From the NCBI GenBank assembly GCA_030407005.1, contig JAUDYN010000002.1, positions 1,984,001 through 2,048,000 on the forward strand: 64,000 bases of DNA, given 5' to 3'. The DNA comes from Desarmillaria ectypa (Eukaryota > Basidiomycota > Agaricomycetes > Agaricales > Physalacriaceae). The translations under genes and the position numbers were made by a program. Under the pieces are notes generated by a model. That model was not told the DNA's origin, did not search any database, and saw only the letters and a program-made list of their open reading frames with translations. Positions 49,640-61,289 of this stretch are shown piece by piece (the stretch's first letter is position 1; each line of letters begins with the position of its first letter).

Positions 49640-51709
49640 ATGTCTCCCTGCAGTCAGTGTGGCGCCAGCACCGTATGGGACGACGATGCAGCCTCGGCTA
49701 TATGCACGGTCTGCGGTACCCTCGTAGACTCGTCGCAGTCCGTTCTTTCGTCAATATCCGATTACCAGGCTGCATCATCGTCATGGAATCCTTCTTTTCT
49801 TCCAAATTCAACCCTCAAATCTCTCCGGAATCCCAATTGGCTGCTTGCCGGGCAAGGAAAGGAAGCCAGGGACAGGCAGAATTCCGTAAGTTCCACTATA
49901 ACCCTTTCACTTTTGTTCTATTGCTTCTTAATCTAAATAAACGTGTAGGTAGCCATGCACGAGTTCATCAATTCGCTGGCAAATATACTTTCCGTCCCAA
50001 CATTGTCTTCCCGAGCCACTACTCTGTTCACTCAGGCTATGGCGACGGGCAATTTTAGGTGGGGAAGGAAAGCAAAGCTTGTAGCAGGCGCCTGCCTGTC
50101 TATCGCCCTTCGCGAATCTAAGAGACCAGATTTTCTTCGAGACATCACATTTCTCCTGGATCAGCATTATGCCCACCTGACACGCGTGCTGTCGTCCGTC
50201 CTGTCCTTGCTTAACGTTTCTCTCACATCAAGTGACCCCTTCTTTCACGTACCAAATCTTCAGTCACATCTTTCTTCGGTCATCCGCGACGAGGTAGAAG
50301 CCATTAATTTACCTCCATCCCTTGTCACCGTGATTAAGCCTTTATCCCAAATCTCTGTTACCAACATCTGTCGCTCTCTATCCGATCTCTTGGCCCGAAT
50401 GTCACCCTCAGACCCCGCCCCCGTCACCCAAATACATGGTACAGCTTGCGCTATCTTTATGCTTGCGCTTGAAGCTGAAGCTCGTACAACTTTGCCAAGT
50501 CTAGGCGAACTCGGTGCATGCCTAGCTGCCAGATGCTCCGTGGGTAAAGGTCTCGTCATGAACAGGTATAAAGCTATCCAAGGTGACATCGCTACCATGA
50601 TGGAAGGTATTCAGTGGCTTGATCAGTACCAAAAGAAGAATAACGGTCGAGCAAAAGTTTCAAAACGGTTGTTAGTGGCCCGCGGCCTTCCCGATGTGCT
50701 TGCCTGGCAGGATGAAATTTGGAGGAAAAAGATTGAGGATCAAGGACGTCCCATCGTTGATCTTGATTGCGATTGTGACGAGGATGTGGGCTTGAACGAT
50801 CATGAAATCGACCTAGCTAATTTCGCTTGTTCCCATCCGACTTCCGTCATGCCTTCCACCCATGAGTTAAACATCCGACCGCGTAAGAAGCAAAAAACAC
50901 GACACGCTCTGTCCGAAGCCAGTCAGTTCTTACTCGACCCTCTTTCGGGTTCACTTCCGTTATCTGCTCTATCCGTCAAATCTTCTATGACCGAACATAC
51001 CCATGGAAACCTCCAGAGAAAAAACGAGCCACAGGATCTCCATACATATCTTCCACTCACATCATATATTCTTGCCGCCCCGCTTACAGCTCTCCAGTCG
51101 TCAAAAAAGCCCACCCGTCTTCAGCTCTTGTCGGTGGCTCGCGGAGGAGCTAGTACGTCCGAGGTTGACGACGATGAGCTATTTGAGGACGGGGAGCTGG
51201 AAGGACTCATGCGCACAGAAGAAGAAATTCAAGACTTGATAGAAATATGGGAGCGAGAGAAATTGATGGAAGTCGAGTCTGACCAGGAACGGCGAGCCCA
51301 TAAAACAAAGAACAAAGCGAAGATCAGGTGCAAAGGCGGTAAAAAGAATAACGAGAATAACCGTGAGTCATTCGTAGGTTCGAAGAGGGTCAACACCGAT
51401 GCACTGGCCCGATTTATGGCGGACGACTACGATGATATGCGGGATGACGATTCGGGAGATGTCGTCAACGTTCTTGGTCTTGGATATTCGGACGATGAAG
51501 ATGAAGATGAAGATGGTCAAGACAATAGTATGAACGGAATCATGATGCAAAATGCATATTCTACTTTGGGACCCAGACGCAAACCCTCACCAGACACTGG
51601 CCAGCAACCACAGGACGATAGCGAAGTCATCGTCTTGCAAGGTTGGCGACCGCCGTCCCCTGATGGCTCTCCCCATCATGAAAGCCAATATGATCAAGAG
51701 TATGACTGA
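49640..51709 (+). CDS. BRF1: TFIIB-related factor, BRF1-like TFIIIB subunit
   Basis: Two exons, 49640-49885 and 49949-51709, encode 668 residues. The start MSPCSQCGAST and SAICTVCGTLVD form a CX2C...CX2C zinc ribbon. Two helical, cyclin-like stretches follow (MHEFINSLANIL...KLVAGACLSIALRESKRPD, and ATACAIFMLALEAEA-like to about 50560). Farther on, VDDDELFEDGELEGLMRTEE, EEIQDLIEIWEREKL resembles the BRF1-specific TBP-binding block (DEIDxxxLTEEE...W). Lys-rich and acidic tails (DEDEDEDGQD) complete it. The cyclin repeats are divergent and a long insertion lies between them and the C-terminal block. BRF1 recruits Pol III to tRNA and 5S genes. Brf2- or Rrn7-like factors are the alternatives. Confidence 0.65.
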
Positions 51710-51911
51710 TATACCCAGTCACCTTTCACGATAATATCAATCCGCAACAACATATATTTTGTATATATCACAAGTCCTTGGATCTATTTACACACTAGGT
51801 CGTATAATTTATTCCTCTTTTGAGTATCCGGTATGTATTATATGGAAATCACATTGTATATTCTCCATTAATTCATGATTGTAACACGTAGAATATTACC
51901 GAGCCCACTGT

Positions 51912-53577
51912 TTATCGGATAGGATCCGCCGTTGGCTTATGATGTGCTGCGGGAGCCTCTTGTACGACAGCCGAGGCTCCTTCCCTCCAGACCTCTTCAA
52001 GGGGCGGAGTATTCCTTTGCACGGTTCCGTCCAACTCGTAAGCTTCTTCAGGTGCGACATCATCGGCGTACCGTCGTGTCAGTGTGGGGCGACTTGTCTG
52101 TACCCCACTCTGATCCACGGAGCTGTCATAACGATGATGCAAAGGAATTCCCTCTTCCGGCTCGTGAGGGATACGAGGAGAGTATGGACGATGCGATAAC
52201 TCAGAGGCCAAACTAGGGTAGTATTGGCGGTAAGAGAAATACGCTAGAACCGTGCCAAGAATAGAACCAATAAGGACATCATGCCAATGATCTTGGCATT
52301 TGGGGTCAGAACAAAATAACGTATCGGTGAGTAAGAAATACGAACGACGATAGTCCATGGTTCGTGAGATCGCTACCAGCGCAGCAGCGGCGAAAGGCGA
52401 GAGCGATAGCCAGGCTTTACCCTGTACGAAAGCTAAGAAGTTGAAGAATAAAACATGACTGCCGCTTACGGTGTGGCCGCGCTTATCAAAAAGATGAAGT
52501 TTTCCAGCAAGGTAAAACGCTAGAAACCCGAGCCCAGCGAAAGACACTTAACCGAGGTGAGTAATGAGCATGAAGAAAAATCGCGGCCACCTTACAGCTC
52601 GAATGCCCGGAAGGAAAACTCCGAAATCCGTCCCGTAGAATACTGTTGTCCTGCTGTTGGCATATTGTGTAATTTGATAATCCGAACACGGGGTCGACAG
52701 CACCGGCTAGCGGTTGACAACGGTCAACGATATCTATAGCGAGAAAGTTATTGAGTAGAAGAAACATAGGTTGCATACAAATTGTGTACCAGGGCGAGGA
52801 CGTCCGACAGTTATCTTTGAAAACTGTGTGATAGAGCCTGTCAAGGCAAGGCCAAGGATCACTGGTGAGTAATTTATCAGTCGACATAAAGGCTCCTTCA
52901 TTTATGATGAGTGCGTACACCCAAGCGTGCCTATGAATGGGAGGACTTAGACTTGTCTTGTAATCCAAGACAGACAATTGCACGCACCATTATGTAAATC
53001 CCACCATGAACGTATCGTGAGTAAATTGACGACAGGTTGGATAAGTAGCGGGGCAACAAAGCAGATGAAATATAGGGCTATGTTCTAAACGAAGATCTTC
53101 AGATGCTGTATGGGAATTTCGATGAAGTGGCACGCACCGGAACTCTTTCTTGAAGAGCGTAGCTGTTTGCATCGAAACTGTCAATAACAACCCCAAAGCC
53201 GTCAGAATTCCGAGAACACCCACGTATGACGAAGACTGTATTTCCAGATTATCAATAGGAGAAAGGCATAATCGCTGGAAAACGTACGATGTGTCTGCCA
53301 ATGAGAACTGCCTTCGGTAACCATCCACTTTGTCCAAAGAAAAGAATAAGGCCCTTTGGGAAATAATAGGTTTACGCTACGAAATGATTACTGAGGACTT
53401 ACGCAAGGGCGATGGTCAGGATCCTGGGAGAGACTTGTAAGTCAGGGATGCTCCAGATGTAACAGAACTGGCTCACCAGTCCGGGGTATAAGAAAATATG
53501 ATTTTGCGGCGCCTAGCTGGCGACATTTTTTGCCTTGCTTGGGTAGCATCCGTTGGTCTCGTAAAGGAAAGACGCAT
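51912..53577 (-). CDS. PAP2-family lipid phosphate phosphatase (DPP1/LPP-like)
   Basis: Integral-membrane phosphatase acting on phosphatidate, lyso-PA or diacylglycerol pyrophosphate. Spliced N-terminus MRLSFTRPTDATQARQKMSP..., then YTPDWILTIALAALFFSLDK and VDGYRRQFSLADTS. All three catalytic motifs are present: KITVGRPRP (KX6RP, about 52795-52825), FRSFPSGHSS (PSGH, about 52600-52630), and SRTMDYR joined by an intron to HWHDVLIGS (SRX5HX3D, about 52280-52365). Six hydrophobic helices are expected. The C-terminal tail of about 90 residues is cytosolic and rich in Pro/Arg/Glu (SYRQYYPSLASELSHRPYSP). Length and order match Agaricomycete DPP1-like proteins. Confidence 0.88.
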
Positions 53578-53739
53578 GTTCGTGGTTTGTTCGTGAGCTA
53601 AATCAGAAAGACGAGCGTATGACATAGGAGAGCATGTGGTGGTTATATTTGAGTCCGGGTTACCGTTATGGACAGACTAGGAGTCACCGCCACCACGTGC
53701 CGAAATTATTAATGGTTTATTGTACAGCGTACTACTTGC

Positions 53740-55410
53740 TAAATCTTCCTGTAAACACACCATTGCCTTTATCTCTGATGTTATCAGAAGGGCCACAGGG
53801 TACACAAGTGCTATAGAATCGGCACTGCACATCAGCACCACTCCATGGTGTTCGTGGGTTAGCGCTTACCATCACGGGCCACAAGCACCGGATATCAAGG
53901 TCCCTTTGATATCGCATTCTTCGTTGAGGTCCAGGCCAGGACTGCGCTTTTTCGTAATTGAATCCTGAGCAGTCCCCAAACTGCGCTCCATTCAACATTA
54001 TCTGCCAGCTGACGAGAAAAGAAGCACGAGAACAACATCCGTTCGTATTTTGATGCATTCTCAAAAAGCAATCTAGTCTCAGTGAAGTATTCAATCTGAC
54101 TGTCACTTTCTTGATCTTGCCGTCAATGAACACCTGGCTGGTACCAATGGCTGATATCAAGTCACTCAGGGTCATGAAAGCATGAATGAATGATGAGAAA
54201 GTTACTCGCCCAGATAATATTATCCAGCTTGGTTCCATAACAAGAGAAGAATATCTGCATCCTTGTACCTCATGTTAGTCCCGAACCCTCCATCAAGGAA
54301 TAAGTCAGCATAGAAAATCCGAAGTGGGAAACCCATGCTTATCTAGATCGGCTATGGTGCGAGCCTTGTTGTAACCAATGCTCTCCATTGGAAGATAAGG
54401 GAAGGAAGTATTTAACAGTATCAGTGGGGTTCCATCTTCATACACGGTTTGAACACATTTAGATTGTGCTTCTACTGGAGTCTCCGTATCAAATTACCTT
54501 CCAGCTTTGAATGTCCCTCTATGTGGATACTACATAAATAAGGCTTCTTTGAAATGCCGTCGCGTCTTTTGGGAGAGAATAATAAACGTCCGCCAAGGCA
54601 AAATTAATAGAAAAAACATACGAACCCTATGGTTATAATAGTTAACACAGATACCGTGGGCTGAATCAATTTCTAATCATTAGCCTCTCAAAATCAGCTA
54701 TCCGACCTTACCAGAGGCGCCTGCTCCAACGGCGACCACCTTTTTCTCAATGAATCCTGTCACTTTTCCGCGTTGAGAAGAATGCAAAATCTATTCTTAG
54801 AATTCATCCTTGAATTCATAAATATGAGCCAAGAAGTACGAGATCACAATATTTTGACGAACCATGCCAGGGTAATGGGGTGTGAGTCTTCGAGCGCAGC
54901 CTCACGTCTTCACTCCTCGGTCCACAAACCATAGTTTGGTTCTGGATCGCACAGAGGACCTGTCTTTTCTGGAAATCCTTTCAGACTTTCAAGGTTGGTC
55001 AGGATGCAGCGGCCTAAGGAACTAAACGCACAACACCTGAAGCATTACCTCTATAGCCAGCTTTGAAGTCAAATCAGTACTGGATCCATGCAACGTCGGG
55101 GTGGGAAGGTACCTGGGGGCCTGGAGACCCAGATATTCGTCTTTCACTCTGAATGACTTCAGTTCGGATGACTCCAGGTGACCGTCGAGGACTTGTTTGA
55201 TGTTGGGAATACCAGAGATGTACGACAATCCCAGGTGAGAGCGAGAATGTCTCATCAATAAGCATCATCCATGAAGAGCCTCAGGACATCCTTCGTGCAC
55301 TTCGAGAACGACGCGAACCATTCATACGCAACACTGTGCGTCGACATCGGGCGGAAGTTCGACACCAAGTTTAGGGATGATATCCAGATAACGGCAGGCG
55401 CAAGACGCTG
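53740..55410 (-). pseudogene. wrecked duplicate of the adjacent flavin monooxygenase
   Basis: Same orientation as, and clearly homologous to, the intact gene at 55840-58275. Matching blocks include SVAYEWFASFS (about 55320-55345), DEYLGLQ, the stretch 54895-55020 against 57745-57905, and the tail FTGRF at about 53740. It is broken by frameshifts and by at least two deletions. At 54880-54884 the sequence jumps from the position equivalent to 57150 to that of 57731. This removes about 580 bp including the first GGGQSG FAD-binding loop. A second loss of about 17 bp lies near 55013. It cannot encode a working enzyme. Confidence 0.85.
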
Positions 55411-55839
55411 AAGAAACTCGGAGATAGGTGCACAAAGTGCCATCCTTCCAGCTGCCATGCTTTTTCAAATGCTGCTTCGTCGTGTCACTTTGGGGCAAGT
55501 CTTACATCCAAGAGGTCCACCGCCGATGTCGCGTCCTCTGAGACCCCCCGGAGATTGTGTTTTGATGCGAGGATGGGGGGCACAGTAGATATGGAGAGTA
55601 TACCAGAGCAATGCCGGGCAACGGCTACCCGAGGGTTATTTACGTGATTACCAGTATTCTTTCCGAATGGCGGCGCGCATCCCATTGTGTCTCTAATGCC
55701 GTGTCATTAAGCTGCCGTGTACTCAAAGAAGAGAGCACTTAAATGCACCAGTCTGCAATCCCCAAGGCGAACGAATAGCAAAAATAAATAACGGCTTGAA
55801 TGTGTACGTTGAAACGTGGTGGTATCTTACAACAATATT
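55411..55839. other. spacer between decayed and intact FMO copies
   Basis: About 430 bp. A short open frame on the minus strand (55485-55685) shows no motif. It is likely the old promoter of the dead copy and the 3' flank of the intact one. Confidence 0.45.
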
Positions 55840-58275
55840 TCATGCATGACTATATCTTCCTGTAAATAGTCCCTCTTCTATCAACTTGATTTCTGTTGGT
55901 CTGGTCAGGACCCGGAGTAGAATCGAAGTGATCAATAACTGGCACTTACGCATAGCCAAATGCTTAGAATAGAATCGGCACATCGCAAGATTACCTGTGC
56001 ATCCCACGTCAGCACTAACTTTTAAGGTGTGCTCTGGTAAGCTCTTACCCATCACTGGCCACAAACCCGAAATACCAGACTCTCGCCATATACCGTTGAT
56101 TTCTCCTTCTTCGTCCATACCCCAGATGGGGCCGCACCTTTGTCCAACATCATCTCCGCAGAGGCTTACAATTCCATTTCGAATGTCGCCTAGTCTAAAT
56201 ATCCTTTGTGACATCATTTTCCGTTGCAGATGAGAAAGCGTTCATACCCTGTTGCAAAGAGGACAACATCCGCCATTACTTCGCTTCCGTTTTCAAAGAG
56301 CAGTCCAGTCTCAGTGAACCGTTCGATTTGACTATCATTTTTGAGCTTGATCTTGCCGTCAATGATCATCTGGCTGGCACCGACGTCTATGAATAAGCCA
56401 TTCAATATGATAGAAGCATAGGACTTGTAAAAAAAAACGACTCGCCTAGGTAATAACCTCCAGCCTTCGCCCAGGCCAGCAGAAGAAAGCCTGCATCTTT
56501 GTATCCTAAGTTGGTTCTGAAACCCCGCGTCTTGAGGCCTTCAAGGATGTCTCTATGGAACTGTGAGCACAGTAAAATCGAAGGTTTGCAAAGTCCTACT
56601 TGTCCAACTCTGCTATTTTTTGCATTTGTCTGAAGCCGATCCCCTCCATGAGAAAGTTGGGAAAGGACGCATTGATTATATCGGCAACATCTGTAGGGGG
56701 CCCGTTTTCTTCATAAAGTCCTAGAAATGCAATTTTAGCTGGTAACAAATACAGTTTTGTTTCTACTAACCCTCCATCAATGTTTTAATACCGTGCTTTG
56801 TGGACATTACACAAGTGGAGCTTCGCTGGAACATCGTTACATCTAATGAGGATTGAATTGACAGCCGTTAGACCGAGGAATTGATAAAAGCATACCGACA
56901 CCATGATTGTAATAGTCGACACAGATATCGTGGGCTGTATTCTCTGATCAATGACCGACGATGAAGGTGTCTGGTTCCAACGTACCGGAGGTACACGATC
57001 CAATAACAACAACTTTCTTACCAATATGGTCCTTAGCCTTTCCGTGCTCGAGAGAGTGCAAAATTTGGCCTCTGAATTTATCCTAGAGACCAGAGGTGTA
57101 AGTAGAGCAGAATGAGTATACATTCGACGAACCATGCCAGGGTAATGGGGTACATTCCCGGTACCACCTGCAAAACCAGTAGCCAAAATGACATGGTTGA
57201 CCTTGAAGACACGCTCCCCTCCACTACTGCGTTGAACTTTGACGGTCCATCTGTTATCAGCGTCCGGAAGCGCGCTGACTACCGTTGAAGATGTCCAAAT
57301 GTTTACCTCCATAGCGTCGGCGTAGCCCTCTAACCAGTTGGCGAGCTAGCCATGACCATCAGCTTGGTTGAAAGCGTGTCTGGAATGTACTACCTTCTTT
57401 GCAGGCGTATATACGGGCCAAGTGCTCGGGAATCTGATGTACTTCTGTCAGAAATATATGTATCAAATAGCTTCATAGGACTCACGGAATGAAGGGCAGG
57501 TGGTCATACCCTATGATGTGACAGGGTAGTGAGCATAAATAAGGTAGGTCAAATGGGCGGGGAACATACAAACCGGGTCGTGCAAGCATAATGCATCGTA
57601 ACGCGTCCTCCAGTTATCACCAACCCGGGGATGTTTCTCAACCACGAGACAGGAAATACCCAGGGCTTTCAATCGTACGGCAGTTACCAGACCGCTCTGC
57701 CCGCCACCGACAATCAACACGGTTGGGTCTGAGTCTTCGAATGTAGCCTCACGCCTACGCTCCTCGGCCCACAAGCCATGGTTCGGTTCTGGATCCCGCA
57801 GAGGACCTTTCTTCTCTGGGAATCCTTTCAGACTTTCAAGGTTGGTCAGGATGCAGTGGCCTTTCCAGCTTCCATTGGGCTGAGGAACTAAACGCACAAC
57901 ACCCGAAGCGTTGCTTATATCGCCAGCCTCGAAGTCAAATAAGAACTGTATCCATGCAACATCTGGGTAAGGACGTTGGAGACCGAGATATTCATCTCTG
58001 ATCTTGAACGACTGCAGTTTAGACTGTTGTAGTCTATCGGTAAGAAATTGTTTGATCCTGGGAACACTTGAGAATGTGCGAAAATCCCAGGTAAGAACAA
58101 GGAGGTCTCTCCAGTATGCATCGTTAGTGAGCAGACTCAGCACTCCGTCGACATCGCCGGCTTCTGCGTGTTGTGAGAACGACGCAAACCAGTCGTATGC
58201 AACGCTCTTTGCATCTAGATCGGAAGGGGGACTTTCGACGCCAAGTTTTGGGAGGGTGGGTAGGATAGAGCTCAT
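55840..58275 (-). CDS. flavin-containing monooxygenase with N-terminal SnoaL/NTF2-like domain
   Basis: The start [20 protein letters not shown] leads into an N-terminal NTF2/SnoaL-like module ([20 protein letters not shown], about residues 25-150). The FAD site is [12 protein letters not shown] (about 57695-57725), followed by [20 protein letters not shown], the FMO-type motif. [12 protein letters not shown] is the ATG-type linker; [10 protein letters not shown] is the NADPH loop (about 56985-57010), then [12 protein letters not shown]. The C-terminus has [20 protein letters not shown], a short intron, [14 protein letters not shown] and [10 protein letters not shown]. Indole-pyruvate (YUCCA-like) or secondary-metabolite oxidation is possible; the substrate is unknown. 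Many short introns; identification firm, exact exon ends less so. Confidence 0.85.
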
Positions 58276-58665
58276 GACGGAGACTGTGTAAAGTCTTTCT
58301 AACCTGTCACTGATGGAATTGGGTTGCAACCCGGGTCTCAGTCAATCCGTCAGTCAAACCCGCTACACGTGTGTTGATCATAAGACTACAAGGAAAATAG
58401 TTTCAACATACATGGGAAGTCTTGGTTCATTTAATTCAACCGGAAGCCGGGAACAAACGTGCCCGAGAGGTCCAAGCATATCTGAAAGACTGATAAGGAC
58501 GAGGGGCTTCAATGGCCGTAGTATTACCGTGACAGAAAGTGTACCCGTCCGAAACGACTACTGTCATCGAGCGCGAATGAAGGTTGATGACAAGGATAAG
58601 ATCGCCGGTCCGGCAACCTGATGAGCAGAGGCAATCTATTTTTCTAGTTTTCTCTTCCCAACATC
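58276..58665. promoter_or_regulatory. divergent intergenic region FMO / PSY4
   Basis: 390 bp between divergent start codons, the widest head-to-head gap in the window. I see no further gene or recognised site. Confidence 0.4.
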
Positions 58666-59784
58666 ATGGCTGATTTACCCTCAGAATTTCGGTGGCTTCC
58701 AGGTACATTGCCTGCCAATTATTTTCGGCCTTCTCTCATATCTATTCCAGAGTACGATAATATCCTACAAGCAATTGCCTCCACTGATGTTGTACAGTGC
58801 GTACTAATTCTCGTGGTCGTCTGACTGAGCTCACATGCGATAGGACTGAGTGGCCGAAACTGCGAGATATTATCAAGTTCAAAATCAAAGAGGTACTCTA
58901 CAATGTTCTCGAAGACTCCTACATACCAATGCCAGTCATTTAGAACATCGAACTTTTTCTTTCGCAAGCAAAACCGCCGCCTCCTCCAGCGGCGTCTCCA
59001 CCCTTGACCTTGTCGAATGGTGGCCTGAAGCTGCCACCATTCCCAGTGCGCCAACTGAACAATCTCAATCTTGTACAGGCACCTGTCAGCTACATGAACA
59101 AGGAGCAGGCTGAGCAGATGAGGCAATACATCTATGCTGAACTTGACGAGATAGACGAGTGCGCTTTTCTATTTTGTTGCTTAAATTGTCATTCTAATCT
59201 CTCACAGGAATTCTCCATTCACTATACAACGAGTCTGCGAACTCTGTGTTAATCCAATGCGGCATTACAAGTCGGTCGGCAAGTATCTACGCGCCGCAGA
59301 AAAATCACTTCTTGTTACCTCGACATGGGACAGTTTTCCCAAATCTTCAGGCAATGAAATCGACACCAAGGTGCCGCTCAACGTCGTTGGAGTACCATCA
59401 GGGTCATCCTCAGTTCCGGCGACGCCGCTGTTCTCGCCGATCCCATTCTTGCATAGTGACGCTCGACGATCAAAATCACGCAGCCCACCTCCTTCACCAT
59501 TGGCGCTCGGTGCAGCTGTTTCTATCGTCGCTGGACAGACAGAAGCGCTGGCACCCAAGGCGCTCGGGCTAGTTGACGAATTGGATGATCCAAGTCCCGG
59601 ACATATGAGCGATCACCCTATTGCCATATCGTCAGTGACCTCGGTCACAGAGAACGACAGTCGACCATTCATTCAGAGTCTGGATAGGAGATTTATTAAA
59701 GCAGAAGCCACGCCAGATGCACAGTCGGAGGACCGTACGATGGCGGTAGACACGGAACCAGATAGTAAAGAAAACGTTAGATAA
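58666..59784 (+). CDS. PSY4: protein phosphatase 4 regulatory subunit 2
   Basis: Regulatory subunit (PPP4R2/Psy4) of protein phosphatase 4, active in DNA-damage checkpoint recovery and splicing. The start MADLPSEFRWLPGTLPANYF reads into QTEWPKLRDIIKFKIKE after a splice at about 58798-58845. NIELFLSQAKPPPPPAASPP follows a second intron, and a third (about 59158-59207) gives AELDEIDENSPFTIQRVCEL then CVNPMRHYKSVGKYLRAAEK, the diagnostic PPP4R2 block. The C-terminal half is Ser/Pro-rich and disordered. The stop is 27 bp from the FYV7 stop on the other strand. Confidence 0.85.
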
Positions 59785-59811
59785 GTACAGTATGCATATG
59801 GACGGGTATAA

Positions 59812-60403
59812 TCAGACCAAGTCTCTCTTGATTTTCTCCAGCATCGCATTCATACGAAGCTTCATGTTCGGCTGACCTCTGCCTCTATTTCCATTCCTAT
59901 CATGATCCCCTTTGAAAGACTGTCCCCGTACACTGCCGCTCTTTCTCTTGTTGAATGGGTCGGCTTTATAGCTATGCAAGGTAGACTTGGAGTATGCAGT
60001 CCGCTTTATTTCACGGACGGATACTGGAGGCCGTGAGGATATCGTTTGCTCAGGAACGGTGGATTTTTGAGTGACAGATTTTGTACATGAGGGAGGTGCT
60101 GGAGGTTCGAGAGAGAGTTGTTGGTTTTCCTTTGAATCCTCCTGAGTTTTGCTAGATGCACCACTGTCCGAATCAACGTCCTGCATATCCTTATCGTCTC
60201 CTGCACTGACGGCGGCCATCTTGCGCTTTTCGGCCTTCCATTTACTTTTAATTTTGGCTTTGAAGACCCATTCTTGCTTGAGTTTCTTTGCTGTAAATAC
60301 TGTTAAATTATGACGAGCTATTAAAAGTGCTGTATTTACCTCTTGCTGCAGGGTGATGCGGAAATGTAGGTGGACGCTTTCTTTTTAGCGAGCTTTCGCC
60401 CAT
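59812..60403 (-). CDS. FYV7: FYV7-like rRNA-processing protein
   Basis: Two exons, 60340-60403 and 59812-60290, encode 180 residues. The start is MGESSLKRKRPPTFPHHPAA, then RAKKLKQEWVFKAKIKSKWK with a strongly basic N-terminus. The middle is Ser/Thr-rich and disordered. The end NMKLRMNAMLEKIKRDL resembles the Fyv7 C-terminal helix (typical pattern LL.KIK.D). Fyv7 works in 35S pre-rRNA processing for the 40S subunit. The family is short and weakly conserved, so the call rests on both ends and the basic composition. It is divergent from SUI1. Confidence 0.65.
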
Positions 60404-60521
60404 GACGAAAGTAAACAAGGATGCTGACTAATACATAGCCTCGAGGTTCCACAAGGGTGACTCTTTCCTTCTTAATCCCACTCCACTCAGTCTTCTCCCT
60501 TGTATCTCTTCTGACTGTCGC
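60404..60521. promoter_or_regulatory. bidirectional promoter FYV7 / SUI1
   Basis: 118 bp between divergent start codons, with a pyrimidine-rich tract just before the SUI1 ATG (about 60488-60515), typical of highly expressed fungal genes. Confidence 0.5.
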
Positions 60522-61040
60522 ATGAGCGTGCAGAACTTGAACACTTTTGGTCAGTAAGCACTCTTCCTTTGCGACCGTTGACTCACAGCAGCTTTTAGAT
60601 CCCTTTGCTGACGAGGGTGACCCTCTTGGAGACAACCAAGACGTTGGATCCCAGGCAGACTACATCCACATTCGTATTCAGCAGAGAAATGGAAGGAAGA
60701 CGTTGACCACTTTGCAAGGCCTGCCCAAGCGTGAGTTGCTTATCACATCTATCATCATCACCCTCTAATCGTTTTTTGAATCACTACAGAATACGATTCG
60801 AAGAAGCTTCTTAAAGCCTTCAAGAAGGTGATTAGCTATGATCAACTTGACTCCTATCCTCCCCTTCTCTCAGCCAGTCATTTACATTCTTTTCAGGAGT
60901 TTGCTTGCAACGGCACCCTCGTCGATGACGAAAAGATGGGCCAAGTCATTCAGCTGCAGGGTGATCAGCGTGCCAAGATCTCCAACTTCCTTATCGACAA
61001 TGGTATCGAGAAGTCTACCATCAAGGTGCATGGATTCTGA
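60522..61040 (+). CDS. SUI1: translation initiation factor eIF1 (SUI1)
   Basis: Four exons, 60522-60549, 60599-60730, 60790-60827 and 60897-61040, encode 113 residues (342 nt). The start MSVQNLNTFDPFADEGDP is almost the yeast SUI1 N-terminus. The SUI1 fold follows: ADYIHIRIQQRNGRKTLTTL, then PKQYDSKKLLKAFKKEFACN, IQLQGDQRAKISNFL and IKVHGF at the end. eIF1 binds the 40S P-site and enforces correct AUG choice. The start is supported by identity with the conserved N-terminus, and the frame is intact across all three introns. It is only slightly longer than yeast (108). Confidence 0.97.
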
Positions 61041-61289
61041 GCACCCTGCGATAGCCTCGCTAGAGTACCTATTGTTGTCTTTTCTTCGGCCTGGTTGACC
61101 GCTTTACGTTATAATGTTTTCATGTTCATCCACTTCAATATATGTACGATTGTGTATTTTGAATTGCATTCAACGGATTCAAAGTACTGCGGCAATAACT
61201 TGTAAATGCCGGGTGATGTAGCAATTCAGCTCAGTGGAAACAAAAGAAACACTCGCCGGAAGAAGAGTGGGCAGGCATGGGATTGGGAT

